Translations under genes and position numbers: made by a program
The notes under the pieces: generated by a model
Seen by the model: only the letters and a program-made list of their open reading frames with translations
Database searches by the model: none
Told to the model about the DNA's origin: nothing
Shown here: piece by piece, positions 26,484 through 38,110 of the stretch
Position numbering within the stretch: the first letter of the stretch is position 1
How the letters are laid out: each line of letters opens with the position of its first letter
NCBI GenBank assembly: GCA_029204225.1
Contig: CM055096.1
Coordinates: 31,868,305-31,932,304 of the forward strand
Origin: Diphasiastrum complanatum
Taxonomy: Eukaryota; Streptophyta; Lycopodiopsida; Lycopodiales; Lycopodiaceae
Length of the DNA: 64,000 bases
Reading direction: 5' to 3'

Positions 26484-27137
26484 GATGAACCAGTGACTAT
26501 GGCTATATTCCAGAAGTAGCTAGATTCAGACATTCATGAAAAGATTGCAAAATCAACAAGATGTGGTAGACAGTCAGAATCAATCTCATATTCCATGGTC
26601 AGGTCAATGGAGGGTGATTGATATCGCGTGGGTTCAGCCGTTGATTTGCGATGGTGTATGCATGATCCAGCACGAAGAGCTGCTGAGGCGCCTACGACGA
26701 CGATGAACCAGTGACTATGGCTATATTCCAGAAGTAGCTAGATTCAGACATTCATGAAAAGATTGCAAAATCAACAAGATGTGGTAGACAGTCAGAATCA
26801 ATCTCATATTCCATGGTCAGGTCAATGGAGGGTGATTGATATCGCGTGGGTTCAGCCGTTGATTTGCGATGGTGTATGCATGATCCAGCACGAAGAGCTG
26901 CTGAGGCGCCTACGACGACGATGAACCAGTGACTATGGCTATATTCCAGAAGTAGCTAGATTCAGACATTCATGAAAAGATTGCAAAATCAACAAGATGT
27001 GGTAGACAGTCAGAATCAATCTCATATTCCATGGTCAGGTCAATGGAGGGTGATTGATATCGCGTGGGTTCAGCCGTTGATTTGCGATGGTGTATGCATG
27101 ATCCAGCACGAAGAGCTGCTGAGGCGCCTACGGCGAC
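26484..27137. repeat. 218-bp tandem triplication
   Basis: Three head-to-tail copies start at 26484, 26702 and 26920, each 218 bp. By eye they are identical except for one A/G change near the end of copy 3 (cctacggcgac versus cctacgacgac). Each unit ends in a gac/gacg triplet run, which may have templated the slippage. As 218 is not a multiple of three, it does not encode a repeated peptide. It lies 360-1020 bp upstream of the CASP-like TATA candidate. Confidence 0.97.
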
Positions 27138-28949
27138 GACGACGACGTGGGCGATGGAAGACGACGTCAGAAGATATGGAAATAGCTTCCTCGTGCATCT
27201 TGCATACTCACATTCTTCATATATAATTCATGAAGCCACATTCTTCATATATTTCATATTCACATTCTTCGCACATAATTCATGAAGCCACATTTTTTAT
27301 TGATTGTAATCCAGGCCACACTTTCTATAAGTGTGCCCCAGATTGACTTAGTGCAAGGAGTCCCTCTTATGAATATCCATTATAGGTCTTTGTAGTAGTT
27401 TGCACTTTACTTTGCAACTCCTTCAAGTTTTGGGTGCGGCGCTCTCGTACTCGAGCTTCCAAGAACTTAAGTGTTATTCTTTTTGGCACATACAATACTC
27501 CTTTGCACTAGTATCTCTATGTACAATTTCTGGGTAATGAGTTTATACAGACTCTACTATATATCGAAATCACACAGTATGTACTTCTCTTTTAAATTCA
27601 ATAATAAGAGCTGCATGTAACTATTTTGGGTGTGCCCTCAATCAAAGAGCTTCTCAGTTAACCATTATTTTTTTTGGCATATGTATTGTTGGCACTAGCA
27701 TCATTGTCATGTACAATATTTACATTGTGTTGGCCTCTAGATGTCCCTTTATTAATGTGTTGATTGAACTTTGAGCCCCATATATAGATTTGAATTATCA
27801 TCAATGTGTACAATATTTACATTAACTTGGCCTCTAAATGTCCCTTTACGAATGTGTTGACTGAACTTTGAGCCCAAGCTTTGTTATAAAATTAGGAGTA
27901 CGGTTTGGGACAACGTCTAGTATGTCATTTAGAGCACTCCAACGAAGTTTCAAAACCCATCATACATAAAACAAAAATTTCATTTTTTTTTAAATGTTTA
28001 CCAACTGATTTGCATGTGAATATTTAATGCCAAACAATTTTCTCACACTACAGCCAAGGGAGATACAATACTAACCTCATGACTAGCATAGTATTAGTCC
28101 AACGCAAGGAAATATTTATAGACAATGGGAAAAATTCATAATAGATAATGTAAGAAGCAGGAGAAAGTTTGTGGAAATGAAGAGACCACTCTCTCAAATC
28201 TAAAAAGAAACTTAATTCAACTATTGCCTAGTGTTTGTAATAGTCTCAACCTCTATTGGAGCCACTTACAATTTGGTGATAACCATCATCCTTGTGAAGA
28301 CAAAGATCTCGGTGCAATTCCATTGACGTCAAACTATTCTATCAATCAAGGGTTCTATACATATTGCACTTTTCTATATGGTGACATTTGGAATGCATTG
28401 TACAAAACATTATGCATAACATGAGTTAAAAAACTCAATCGTAATAGCTTCTAATCGCCTCCATGTTAACATTTCATAAAGCTCATACATCTCTAACAAA
28501 CTTTCATCCACTCCATGTGTCGCTCTCTAAATAGTTTATCACCACTTTTTAGTTGAAAGTGGTATCACATCACTCCATCTCTTTGTAGTTTAGAAAAATC
28601 CCCTAGTAAGGGTAATTCTCACAATTCTACCTCCATCATACAAGAACTGGGCCATAGATAGATCTTGGCACTTTGTTACTATATGAATCGAGTGATCAAG
28701 AAAATGCATGTATTGGTGAAAGGGATGTATATGGAAAATTTAACTTTGTGTCCCTCATTGTCTACTTCCTTGGCTAGAACACTAGTTGTCATGATCCTCA
28801 GTATTGTATCAAGGGCAATCAATTCACCTAGACAGTCTTGATAACATGGAAATATCTTGGGAGATATAAGACATATAATGAATGCTCTAGTTGGCGGAAA
28901 GTGTATTTCGTTTCAAAAATCCCCTTCTTAGATCACTACACCTCTTGAT
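27138..28949. other. No gene seen; short local duplications
   Basis: No coding motif is recognisable. Two small tandem duplications are visible: a 52-bp period at 27205-27295 around attcatgaagccacat, and a 97-bp period at 27700-27878 around gtacaatatttacatt...ggcctcta-atgtcccttta. The rest is AT-rich. Confidence 0.6.
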
Positions 28950-29686
28950 CTTAGATATGTTTTGGATTCGAATATGGTGGGCCCATAGGTCTTAAAAGAG
29001 GAATTCACCTCTATCGGATAACCTTAAAACTCGCTTTGGATCTCATTCATTCTCCACTTCATTTGTATCTATTACATCTATATGTCAACTATTCGGCCTA
29101 CCCTGACTATTCATCGGTCACATCTACTCAATTGACACCAACTATTCATCGGTGACATCGACAATTTGACTTCACCAATTACTCGTGTGTCAATATCAAT
29201 TCCAAAAGCTGACTCAAACAATCGGTGGCTCATTAGTACCTTTATCACAACCGAACAGAATCAAATATCGTCCAAAGGCGATCGCCAACAACATGTAGTG
29301 CCTTAATCCTAATTGTAAAGTATAGATTAAACATTCTTTCCGGTAATCTAGGTCATGTATGTCATGCTGAATGTTCATTTTATTATGTCCTATTTCTTGC
29401 TTGCAGATAAACTTATTTGTAGATTAAGTTGTATTCATTATTGATAGCATTCGTTGATTTGTCGCTCTAATTTTTGCACCTAATACGCTTCTGCAAAGCT
29501 AAATCTAAAACTTAGATAATCTGTGCATGGCTATGGAATCGATCATATCGATCCGGTGACTTCGAAACCTTGATCAAGTAGGAGACTTCAATCTGTCAAA
29601 GTCGGTCTAAATCCGATATATGTAGTTCCATGCACCAAGGATTCCGCTCACCTGCTCAGCCGCTGTGTCACAACGATATCCCAACA
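28950..29686 (+). mobile_element. LTR 3' part upstream of primer site
   Basis: The right boundary is firm: sequence ending ...tatcccaaca is followed immediately by a perfect primer site, so it is the end of a plus-strand 5' LTR. The left end (tgttttggattcg near 28955) is a guess. Inside, actattcatcggt-acatc is repeated at about 29107 and 29141. After 130 bp of leader the element is cut by a minus-strand LTR at 29815. Confidence 0.55.
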
Positions 29687-29698
29687 TGGTATCAGAGC
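29687..29698 (+). other. Primer binding site, initiator-Met tRNA
   Basis: Perfect tggtatcagagc directly after an LTR-like end. It marks a plus-strand LTR retrotransposon whose coding region is not recognisable in the flanking DNA. Confidence 0.85.
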
Positions 29699-29814
29699 TG
29701 TAATTCTACTCTCTGATTCTTTGAAGAAAATTTAGAACTTACACTATTAGAATGATTGTTATGATAAAGATTAGACACTTGCTATAATTATTTCCAATCA
29801 AACAATCTACTATC

Positions 29815-30772
29815 TGTGAAGGATTTCAGATCATTCAAGATCCAATCCATGTCCCTAATCTTTGGTTACAAAAAGAGCAAACCAACAATCGAGCCAATGT
29901 AGAAAATTAATCAGCATCTACATACAAAATGAGATGCAAACCCTAAGAGATATTGATCAAACATGAACCAGAACATAAAATAGAGTTGCTTCCCATACAT
30001 TTATAGTACCCTACTGTATTTCACACGAGTGGAACCAAAAATAGCAATAAATGATCATTCTACACATAGAATTGCAAGATAACATCATGAGAGTGCACCA
30101 ATGAGTAGTAGAATCCAAAGAGAACCATGTATAATGATGAAATGAGAGAGAGAAAAGAGAAGATCCCTTTATCCATGAGTTACAACAATATATAGCAGGT
30201 CCAAACCCTACTTTGCCACTTGGCTTTCTCTCCAATATGAAAAACCCTACTATTTTGGGACTAGATTCAATGTATTAGACAAATCTCAAATTTAACTCAA
30301 AATCTCACATTGTATTATAAGCTTCGGTCCTATTGGACCCTTTTTCTAAGACCTCTAACATCCTATTGGATGAGTGACTTCACATCTTTTGATTTTGATT
30401 GGGCCCTTCTACCAATTTTCTCACTTATGATTGGACCCTTTGACTTTTGCCACCACATTGGGTGCATCACTCATCAAATCTAAAATTGACATGTGTAAGA
30501 AACCTAACTAGCTCAAATTACATCACAATTGAATTTTGGCCTAATCATGACAAAACATATGTACTTGACCATTTGACCTCTAAAGCCAAAATTGGCCCTA
30601 TCACCTAGTGACACCAAGATGCTTGACTAGCAATCTTTATGATACCCCTAAAGTCAACATTATAAACTAATTCTAACTACTTTACACATGTGGGAACATG
30701 CTCCACACATGTGAAATGTACTCACAAACATAAAACATAAAATTGCCAAGCTAGATTTTTGCCAATTTTTTA
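29815..30772 (-). mobile_element. Minus-strand copia LTR, diverged
   Basis: Starts tgtgaaggatttcag and stays alignable with the LTR at 44039-44697 for about 450 bp: shared cctactgtatttcacac, gatgaaatgagagagag and ggactagattcaatgta. It then diverges. A plausible right end is ...ccaattttttaca at 30772. No polypurine tract or pol sequence follows, so it may be a solo or rearranged LTR. It interrupts the plus-strand leader after 29698. Confidence 0.65.
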
Positions 30773-32120
30773 CACTCAAAGAATAGCTTGGTAAGGTACT
30801 AGATCAACGAAGGAGTTTGCAATGAAGTAAAAAACCAGCAAAAGGATCCATCATAGCAGCACCCTCACCATCTCCATGATAAGATCTCTTTGGTAGAAAT
30901 CTCTTGCCAACACCTTTGAACATCATTCCACCAATTTGCCACTATATCCATGTGCTTCCTCCATGCTTGATGATGATCTTTGATTTGAAAGTACCATTTA
31001 CATGAATATGGCTGCACCATGATGAAAATCAAAGGCTTCCATGCCTCATAAAGATCACAAAGATCATAGAGATCAAGATCATAAGATGAGCAAAAGTGTT
31101 GATTATCAAGATTGAGCATTCTAGCTTGACTAGCCCACATACTATGAACTTTATCCATGATGGATCTAATATTGAAATCAAATTCTATCTTGATCTTCTT
31201 AGGCTAAATACTTGCTCAAGGATGTAAGTGTTCTCTTTGGATGCTTCACTTAATCTCAAGAGAAGTTTACAAAATCCATGATGTGAGTTCTTAGGTACTA
31301 TGGCATAACATATTGAAAGTACATATTGGGACTTTTGGTTTTTCCCTTAATTTGAGAGCTCAGTTTTGACATATTTGGAACTATTTTGCTTCAAATTTGG
31401 TAGTATTGTATGTGTGCATGAATCCCATTTTAGGATATACGGAAATTCAATAGAAAGTATTAATTCAGCAATGTTAGTTTTTGTGCAAGTTGTTTGAGAA
31501 AGAGAAAGAGAGAGAGTTTTTGGTGGAGTAAAAAATAGTCAACGTTCCCAATTCTGGGATGGGGTGTAGCCCTGGTTTTTTTCTTGTTGAAGGCATGGTG
31601 TCATAAATGGTTCTTTGTTGGACTTGAAACATCCACAAGGAAGGCCATGCTGATGGGAGGGAGCATTGTGGTGACATTATGGAATAGGATACAACCATAT
31701 GGGTCGAGAATTTCGACTAACACTTTTCATGCTTTCTTTCTATCACTTTCATTCTTGGTGGGTTCTTGGTACTTTTGGTTCTCCTGGAGTACCAGAGTTT
31801 TGCGGCTTGTTGGTACTTTTTTTGTTCGTGGTACCCCAGGATTTTTTTTGTTCTTGGTTCTAGATTTTTTTGTGTTCAAGATACTTATTCTTCTGAAGTA
31901 CCGAAATTGGTACTATTGGTTGTTGTCTTAGTCTAAATCTCGATAAAAAAGACTTATCAAAATTGAGCTAAAATATGAAATCTGACACTATTGAGCTTAA
32001 ATCTAAAATCTATCATTTTCCTTCTTTGACCTTGCATAATCAAGTATAGATAGCCCTATGCTGACTAAGAGCCCCCCTGTGGGCAGTTTCTTGCATGAAG
32101 GCTAGCAACTGAACAAGGAC
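30773..32120. other. No recognised gene
   Basis: A 97-codon minus-strand frame at 30865-31158 is rich in Trp, Asp and His (for example WANWW-like and DLYDLCDLYEAW) but matches no family I know and could be the remnant of a retroelement adjacent to the LTR. At 31740-31925 a T-rich stretch carries ggtac words in both orientations. Nothing else is supportable. Confidence 0.4.
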
Positions 32121-32642
32121 CCAAACACGAATTCAACGATAAATGAAGTGCTAGAAGAACTTTAAAAGCTCAAGGATGATATAGACTACTCCGCAGCAGA
32201 GCAGCCCCACCATCAGACAGAAGAGGGCAAAATAGGCAAGGCAAAAATTACTATTGACATAGACGAGCTGGATGAAGATATGGAGGAAGAGCGGGACTAG
32301 CAGGAGCATCAAGAACAGCACCAGTAGCAACAAGACCAAGAACAGCAAGACCAGACACAGTAGGACCACCAGACAATGCATGACCAATAGGAGGAGGAAG
32401 AGCAGGAGGATGTGCATGTGGATGTGGGAAATGAAGGGGCAGGCGATGAAGCTGAAGGACCTCAAAAAGAGAAAGCAAAGAGGGAGGAGGCTAGGGCAGA
32501 GAATGACGAAACTCTGCACACTTTTGAACCTGAGATAGGTGAAGATCTGTGCGACAATACTCTGTTATCAGAGTTCTATCCCCTTAAAAAGATAAAGCAC
32601 TCCAAATCATTTAACATTAAAACTCATGCAAGAAAGATGTAA
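32121..32642 (+). pseudogene. Glu/Gln-rich ORF with four in-frame TAG stops
   Basis: A single reading frame (codon starts divisible by 3) runs from about 32121 to the TAA ending at 32642. It encodes a charged protein: an acidic stretch (IDELDEDMEEERD), a Gln/His/Asp-rich tract, EEEEQED, then GDEAEGPQKEKAKREEARAE and a basic end. It is interrupted by TAG at 32298, 32325, 32361 and 32388, each inside the CAG/CAA-rich tract, and by TAA at 32163. I do not recognise the family; the acidic, low-complexity character resembles retroelement linkers. Confidence 0.55.
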
Positions 32643-34261
32643 CATGTGCACACTCTATTGCACTAAAAGTAGAATAATGTTACCTATTGTGTTATGAAGT
32701 GTGACTAAATTCACCGATTGATCAGTGTCACCGCTATCTAATATGTTTAGAAGACATTTGTTATTATTAAAAGGGAAACAAGGCATTTATTTTTTTTATT
32801 GCGCAATGTGAATCCCATTATGGTGATGTCATTTTCTTCTTCTTATGTGCTTGTAGCACCCACCCCTTGGTGGATAAAAGACGAGACTCCAATGACGACC
32901 AGGGCCCCAACGTTGATGACATTCGGTAGGTTGGTCGTCCTCAATCTAAATAGGATGTTATCAAGCAAAACCCGATGGCCCTTTTCTAAATTGCTTTAAA
33001 AGAAACATAATCCGAGTGTTTGAACACTGCTATTATTTTCTGAGGCCTGGGGCTAAGATTTTTTTGAAGACACTAAAAAACAGTTAGATTGAGTTGGTTT
33101 ATTTCCTTGAATATATTTGTGAGTTTTTTTTTTTCAAGTGCCAATGTGCACAAAATCCCAACGATATTTGTATGTAAAAATTTATCAGATGGAAAAATAG
33201 AATGCAGAATTAAAATGTCTTCCATGTGTTTCCATTATCAAATTGAAAAACAAATGTTGAGCTTATGCTTCCATGATCAAAGATGAAAAAAAAAAATAAA
33301 GGTAAATGGGTGCCACTTGATCAAGACTTGAAAGCCAGTGGACATTCAAAACAAAAAAATATTGAAATTATATACAATGATGTTGCTTTGACGTGTGTTG
33401 AGGTGGAAGAGGGTCCTCGATCTCAGGTGCAATGCTTACACCATTCTGAACATAGGTTCTGATCAACTCTTGCCGAAATCTATATACATCGTCAGGAGTA
33501 TACGGCTCAAGAGTGAACTGTCATCACAAAACACGAGAATCAGCAAATTACAAACAATGATAGTAAAGAAATATGAATCAGAATGAAAGGAACTACAAAT
33601 GAACAGAATATTATCTTTTCAATATCTACGTCCACTTGTAAATTATACCACTCAAAAAATAGCTTTGTATTGTACAGGATGAACCATGCACAACTAAAAG
33701 TGTCTTTTTGTTGTACACACTGCATATATTGAACCAAAATTAGTAATATTATGATAGAAAATTTATTTATGCTATGATGATAGATTTGAACTAAAAAAGA
33801 AATACATGCATATCAGAGATAAATTGAATATACCTTGAGAGATCTAATGGTTATCTCTCCAATTTAGGTTGATGAGAATAAAAATCTTTCGCGGGCGCGA
33901 AACAATCGTGAAAGCGAAGCAACCACAACTCAATGCGTTTCGGATGGAGTTCAGTTTTGGTCGCTGGACACTACCAGTTGAATCACTCCTACAGTCCTCC
34001 AGAATGTAGTAAGGCACTGCTTATCTACGTTTACAAATTAATGCAGCATTCAACAAATTCAAACAATGTGCGGAATTGAAATGAATGGGAGAATTAGACA
34101 CACTAATAACAGCACACACATTTGCATTCAAGATCATACATCATAAATTGACATGTGCGCAATGGCTACAAGATCATCTATTGATTTTTTTTTTATTCTT
34201 CAAGAACTGCATGAAGATTCACGCAGTGTGTTGGCGTGAGAGAAATACAGTTCTCTCACAT
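32643..34261. other. No gene seen
   Basis: AT-rich sequence with several homopolymer A/T runs and no recognisable coding or RNA feature. A small GC-rich island (cgcgggcgcg) occurs at about 33890-33900. Confidence 0.5.
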
Positions 34262-34364
34262 TGAAAAATAAAAGACAAATTGTTGTCTAGAGCAGTGGAA
34301 AACTCTAGAACAGTGGTGAACTGCTTTCTGAGGGTGCCCAGCTAGCCTTCAATTGCCTTGAGGG
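34262..34364 (-). pseudogene. Severed end of coiled-coil ORF (left of copia C)
   Basis: If the copia at 34365-40695 is removed at its gaggg target duplication, the minus-strand frame coming from 40700 (KDTELAILHTTLQEDEHAL) runs straight into this segment (KAIEG, stop, LGTLRKQFTTVLEFSTAL), continuing a heptad-like pattern. The stop is a TAG that would have been CAG by one C-to-T change. It is therefore the C-terminal continuation of the 40.7-42.2 kb ORF. Confidence 0.7.
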
Positions 34365-35165
34365 TGTTAAAATTGAAAAACAATCCATATTGATTTCTTG
34401 GCTTGCTACAAATGTTGTACCATGCAAGTATGTAGCTCATTAATGCAAAATGCCAAGTTTGGCCTACATAGAACTCGAGCTACATGGTTATGTATTATCT
34501 AGTTTGATAAATGCAACTTGCATATAGTTTGTAGACACGGAATTAGCATGATTGTGCTTGTAGAAACTCGTGGCAACTCACATGCATTAATTGTAAGTGA
34601 TCCATAGTGACATGCAAGGCATGCACAAAGTTTAATGGACACATGCATGATGATCTGAACATTTCTAGTTAGAACTAGTACACTTGTAAAAAGTTGGTAG
34701 AATTTCATGCATGACAAGTGACAAATGTCACATGGACTCTAGATGTCACTTTAGATGTCATTTTGGAATGGATAGATGTGGTTCTACCTCGAGCTACCTC
34801 AATCTCCATAAATATGTGTAGCTCTCCACACAATCAATGATGAAGAACCAAAGTTTTGTAGCTATCTCATGCCATTTTGGATCTAAACAAATATTGCTTG
34901 TTATCTCTCTAGCTCTCTCTCTCTCTCTCTAACTCGTGTTGAGGCTAATGCTCAGACACTGAAATCTTGTATTTTTATTCATTCTTTGATTCATTACTAT
35001 TATATTCTATTGATTGGCAAGCTAGATTGTGAATTAGCCATTTCTTTTGAACTAGATTTTGTTGATCAATCTAGAATCAGGTTATAGTGCCAATCACAAA
35101 GCTTAATTAAGATCAGTCACTCTTGTGGACATTCCCCACACGTGTGAATTCTGGAAATTTTGTCA
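34365..35165 (+). mobile_element. Copia C 5' LTR (801 bp)
   Basis: TG...CA bounded. It pairs with 39912-40695: by eye about 24 substitutions over 784 aligned bases, plus one 17-bp insertion here (near 34397-34413) that accounts exactly for the length difference. It contains an ataaatat TATA-like box at 34808-34815, a (CT)9 run at 34913-34930, and a cacacgtgtg palindrome at 35137-35146. It is flanked on the left by gaggg, the target-site duplication. Confidence 0.97.
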
Positions 35166-35177
35166 TGGTATCAGAGC
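35166..35177 (+). other. Copia C primer binding site
   Basis: Perfect tggtatcagagc starting at the base after the LTR: the initiator-Met tRNA primer site. Confidence 0.95.
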
Positions 35178-35933
35178 CTCATTAAGCTTTGCATGCTAAC
35201 AACTCTGATTATACAAGAAACTGAGAGCTAAATCAAACAAAAAAGCAATTTAGCATTTTTCTAACCTTTCTTTGAAGTGTATTTGGATCAAATCGGACTT
35301 GAATTGAATTTTTAGACCTGAATTGAGGTAGTACGGAATTCTGGAATTCCGCACGTGTGAAAATCAGATTTTTTCAGTCCCTTTGTTCCCCTTATTTATA
35401 GATCCAAAGATAGCAGTCTTATAGCTTGATGGAAAGCATTTGATCTGTACTTTCCATAGAAATTGAAACCAAATCAATCTGATGTGTCTAGCAAGAGTTA
35501 TAAGCTCTTAGAAAGGATAGGGATAGGTCCAAAATCCGAGTGACAGCATTTTGATTTGATTCAATTATACTTTGTTCTGAATCCATTGTTTTGAGCATCC
35601 AGCACAAGAGACTGTAAATCAAGACTGAGTTGAAGTATTTGAACACCCTTTGAGCCTTCTGAGTGTCAATAGTATTTTCTTTTGAAGCATTTCACACGTG
35701 CCAAAAGTAGGATTCAAACCAGCCAAAGTGTCTCAAACTACTTTTAGTGTCTGATCTAGATAACTTGTCTTGTGGAATATTTGAGATTCATCTCAAATAT
35801 AGTTGCAAGTGTTTCACATAGGAAGGTAGTTCAACCTTGAAATTACCTATAGTGAAAGAGAGCAGCAACTCTAAGTCTGATAGGAACAAGCTCAAACATA
35901 TCTCAATCCAATAACTAAGAAGTCTTCATTATA
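35178..35933 (+). other. Copia C 5' leader
   Basis: 756 bp of non-coding leader between primer site and gag start. It contains two further CACGTG cores (35352-35357 and 35695-35700) in gcacgtgtga and ttcacacgtg, resembling the LTR palindrome. Confidence 0.7.
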
Positions 35934-36704
35934 ATGGCATCTCAGGGAGGATATCTTCTAGAAGCCAGCGAAAGACTAAACACTTCTAGTTACTCAATTT
36001 GGAAGTTAAGAATGGAGTCTGTTTTGATACTCCAGGATGTTATGGATATTGTGCTTGGTGTTGAGGAGGAACCTCAAGCACAGGTTGAAATTCCTAAATA
36101 TACGAAGAGAGCTAGAATGGCTCTATATTTCATTAAGATGAATGTATCTAATGAAATCTTGAGAGAGATAGGACCTTGCACTACAGCCAAAGAAGCTTTG
36201 GATGCACTAAAGACCATCTATGAAGCAAAGAATACTTCTATAATACTCACTCTTAGGAATCAAATTTTCCAAAGTTTCCAAAGAAGTGAAGAGAGTGCAT
36301 TTAACGATGTTCTGAGAGTTAAAGATTTACATAGAGAGCTTTCCTGTGTTGGTGTTACCATTAACCAAGTTGAGCTAGTTCAAGTCATACTGAATGGCTT
36401 GAGAGATGACTATGATAATCTTGTTCAGACTTGTGCTATTAAGGAGGAGTTGCCTAATCTAGAAACTCTCCAAGGAATTCTTATTTCTAAAGAATCTAGA
36501 CAAAGCTATAAACTCTCCAAGATGACAAACTTGAACATGGTGGAAGTGACAAAGCCCTCTTTGTCAAAGGCAAGCAGAAAGGAAGGAGTAAGAACCAATT
36601 CTCTCAAGCATACAACAAAGACAAAGCCAAAGATCGAGATCGAGATGGTGAAGAGGATGAAACATCTCATCCCTCTAACTCAAAAACCAAGAAGAAGAAA
36701 GTGA
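35934..36704 (+). pseudogene. Copia C gag N-terminal part
   Basis: The 256-codon frame starts MASQGGYLLEASERL, collinear with the intact copia D gag (MASNGGIMLESSERL). It contains the capsid-like UBN2 region: YSIWKLRMES, ARMALYFIKMNVSNEIL, VILNGLRDDYDNLVQT and LQGILISKESR. Its final 40 or so residues are Lys/Arg-rich before a frameshift near 36700; the zinc knuckle follows in another frame. Gag forms the particle shell and packages element RNA. Confidence 0.92.
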
Positions 36705-37228
36705 AGTGCTTCTTCTGTGGCAAAAAGGGGCACTATGCCTCTAATTGCTTTAAGAAGAAAAATCAACTCAAGCAAGCTAATCTCTCCAAAGAGATTGAAG
36801 AAGATTCTATTGCAAGTGATGGAGAAGGATCACTTATGGTGTCCAGTTTTTCTTCATCACCTTTCAAGAAAGATGGAGCTTGGTACATAAACAATGGAGC
36901 CTCTTCACATATGTGTTGTTCAAAGGAGTCATTTGACTCAATCTTACCTTTCAAAGGACTCAAGAGATCTATTTACACAGCTAATGATCATGAGTGTCCA
37001 ATAGAAGGAATTGGCAACATTCCATTGAAGCTTGCTCCTTCAAAAGTTCTTGCACTTTCTAATGTTCTTTTCATTCCAAAACTTACAAAGAACTTAATTA
37101 GTGTGGGAAACTTGCTTGATAATGGTTGTGATGTAAAGTTCAACTCCAATACTTGTTTTATCAAGAGAAAAGATGAGATCCTTGCTGATGGAACTAGATG
37201 TGGTGGAACTTTTAAGTTGAATTCTTAA
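36701..37228 (+). pseudogene. Copia C zinc knuckle and mutated protease
   Basis: It opens with a CCHC knuckle (CFFCGKKGHYASNC, 36707-36748) for RNA binding. The protease follows at WYINNGASSHM (36880-36912): the catalytic Asp of the usual D-S-G-A is Asn, so the enzyme would be dead even without frameshifts. Further conserved protease and linker positions (YTANDHECPIEGIGNIPLKL, NVLFIPKLTKNLISVGNLLD) are well kept. A stop ends the frame at 37228 before the pre-integrase domain. Confidence 0.93.
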
Positions 37229-38110
37229 GAGAATGCAAACCTTTGTAAAGTTGCTTTGTTATCTAAAGAGGAGCTATGGCATAGAAGGTTGGGACATCCT
37301 AACTTTACATCTATGTCTTATATGGTTAGGAAGTAGAAGGCTATTGGTCTTTCAAAATCTCTTTCTAAAGATTTCAAGCCTTGTGAGGCTTGTTCCATTG
37401 CAAAGTCACACAGAAAGCCATATCAGAAGTCTTTTATAAAGACTACTTATCCATTGGAACTCATACATTCAGATGTACATTTTTTCTCTTCTAAAAGTAT
37501 TGGTGGTGCAACATGTTTTGTCACCTTTATTGATGACTTTACTAGATTCACTTGGTTGTATCTACTTTCTTCAAAGGCTATGGTTTTTTATCACTTCCTT
37601 ATTTTCAAAGATTATGTAGAGTTTTCTTGCAAATTAAAGCTTTAAGATGCGATGGAGGAGGTGAATATATCTCCAACAAGTTTCATAATTATTGTGAAGG
37701 TGAAGGAATAAAGAGAGAATTTTCTTGTGCCTATTCTCCATCCCAAAATGGAGTAGTTGATAGGAAAAACAGATCTTTATGTAAATGTGCTAAAGCAATT
37801 TGAGTAGCAGCTTCTTTGCCTATTGAATATTGGGGTGAAGCTAGAAATTGTGCAAACTATTTGTGCAATAGATTACCTCACAATGCTCTTGCTGGAAAAA
37901 CACCTTTTGAAGTCTTGTTTCAGAAGAAACCTAAGGTAGATCACCTTAGAGTTTTTGGTTGTACTTGCTTTGTTAATATGCCCTTGGAAACAAGGAAAAG
38001 AGATGATCATAATTCTGTTAAAGGGATTGTGGTTGGATATGCATCCAACAAGAAAGCTTACAGGATCTATGTTCCCTCTACCTCAACTACAATTGAGAGT
38101 AGAGATGTGA
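37229..38110 (+). pseudogene. Copia C pre-integrase and integrase
   Basis: The zinc-binding HHCC segment is visible as ELWHRRLGHPNF-like at 37272-37305 and CEACSIAKSH at 37383-37410. The catalytic core has LIHSDVH (37460-37482), then LRCDGGGEY (37645-37668, Asp conserved) and the Glu in SPSQNGVVDRKN, where the expected E reads D (about 37756). Stops at 37335 and at 37801 (CGA-to-TGA type) and frameshifts near 37250 and 37645 break it. The C-terminal region NYLCNRLPHNALAGKTPFEV is intact. Confidence 0.9.

Noticed and set aside
26484-27137. CRISPR-like direct repeats
   Set aside because: Units abut without spacers, and the context is a eukaryotic nuclear genome.
26972-27226. 84-codon frame spanning the third 218-bp repeat, ending in an Arg-rich run
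   Set aside because: The Arg run comes from a cgacga triplet tract; the 218-bp period breaks frame between copies, so no repeated protein is encoded.
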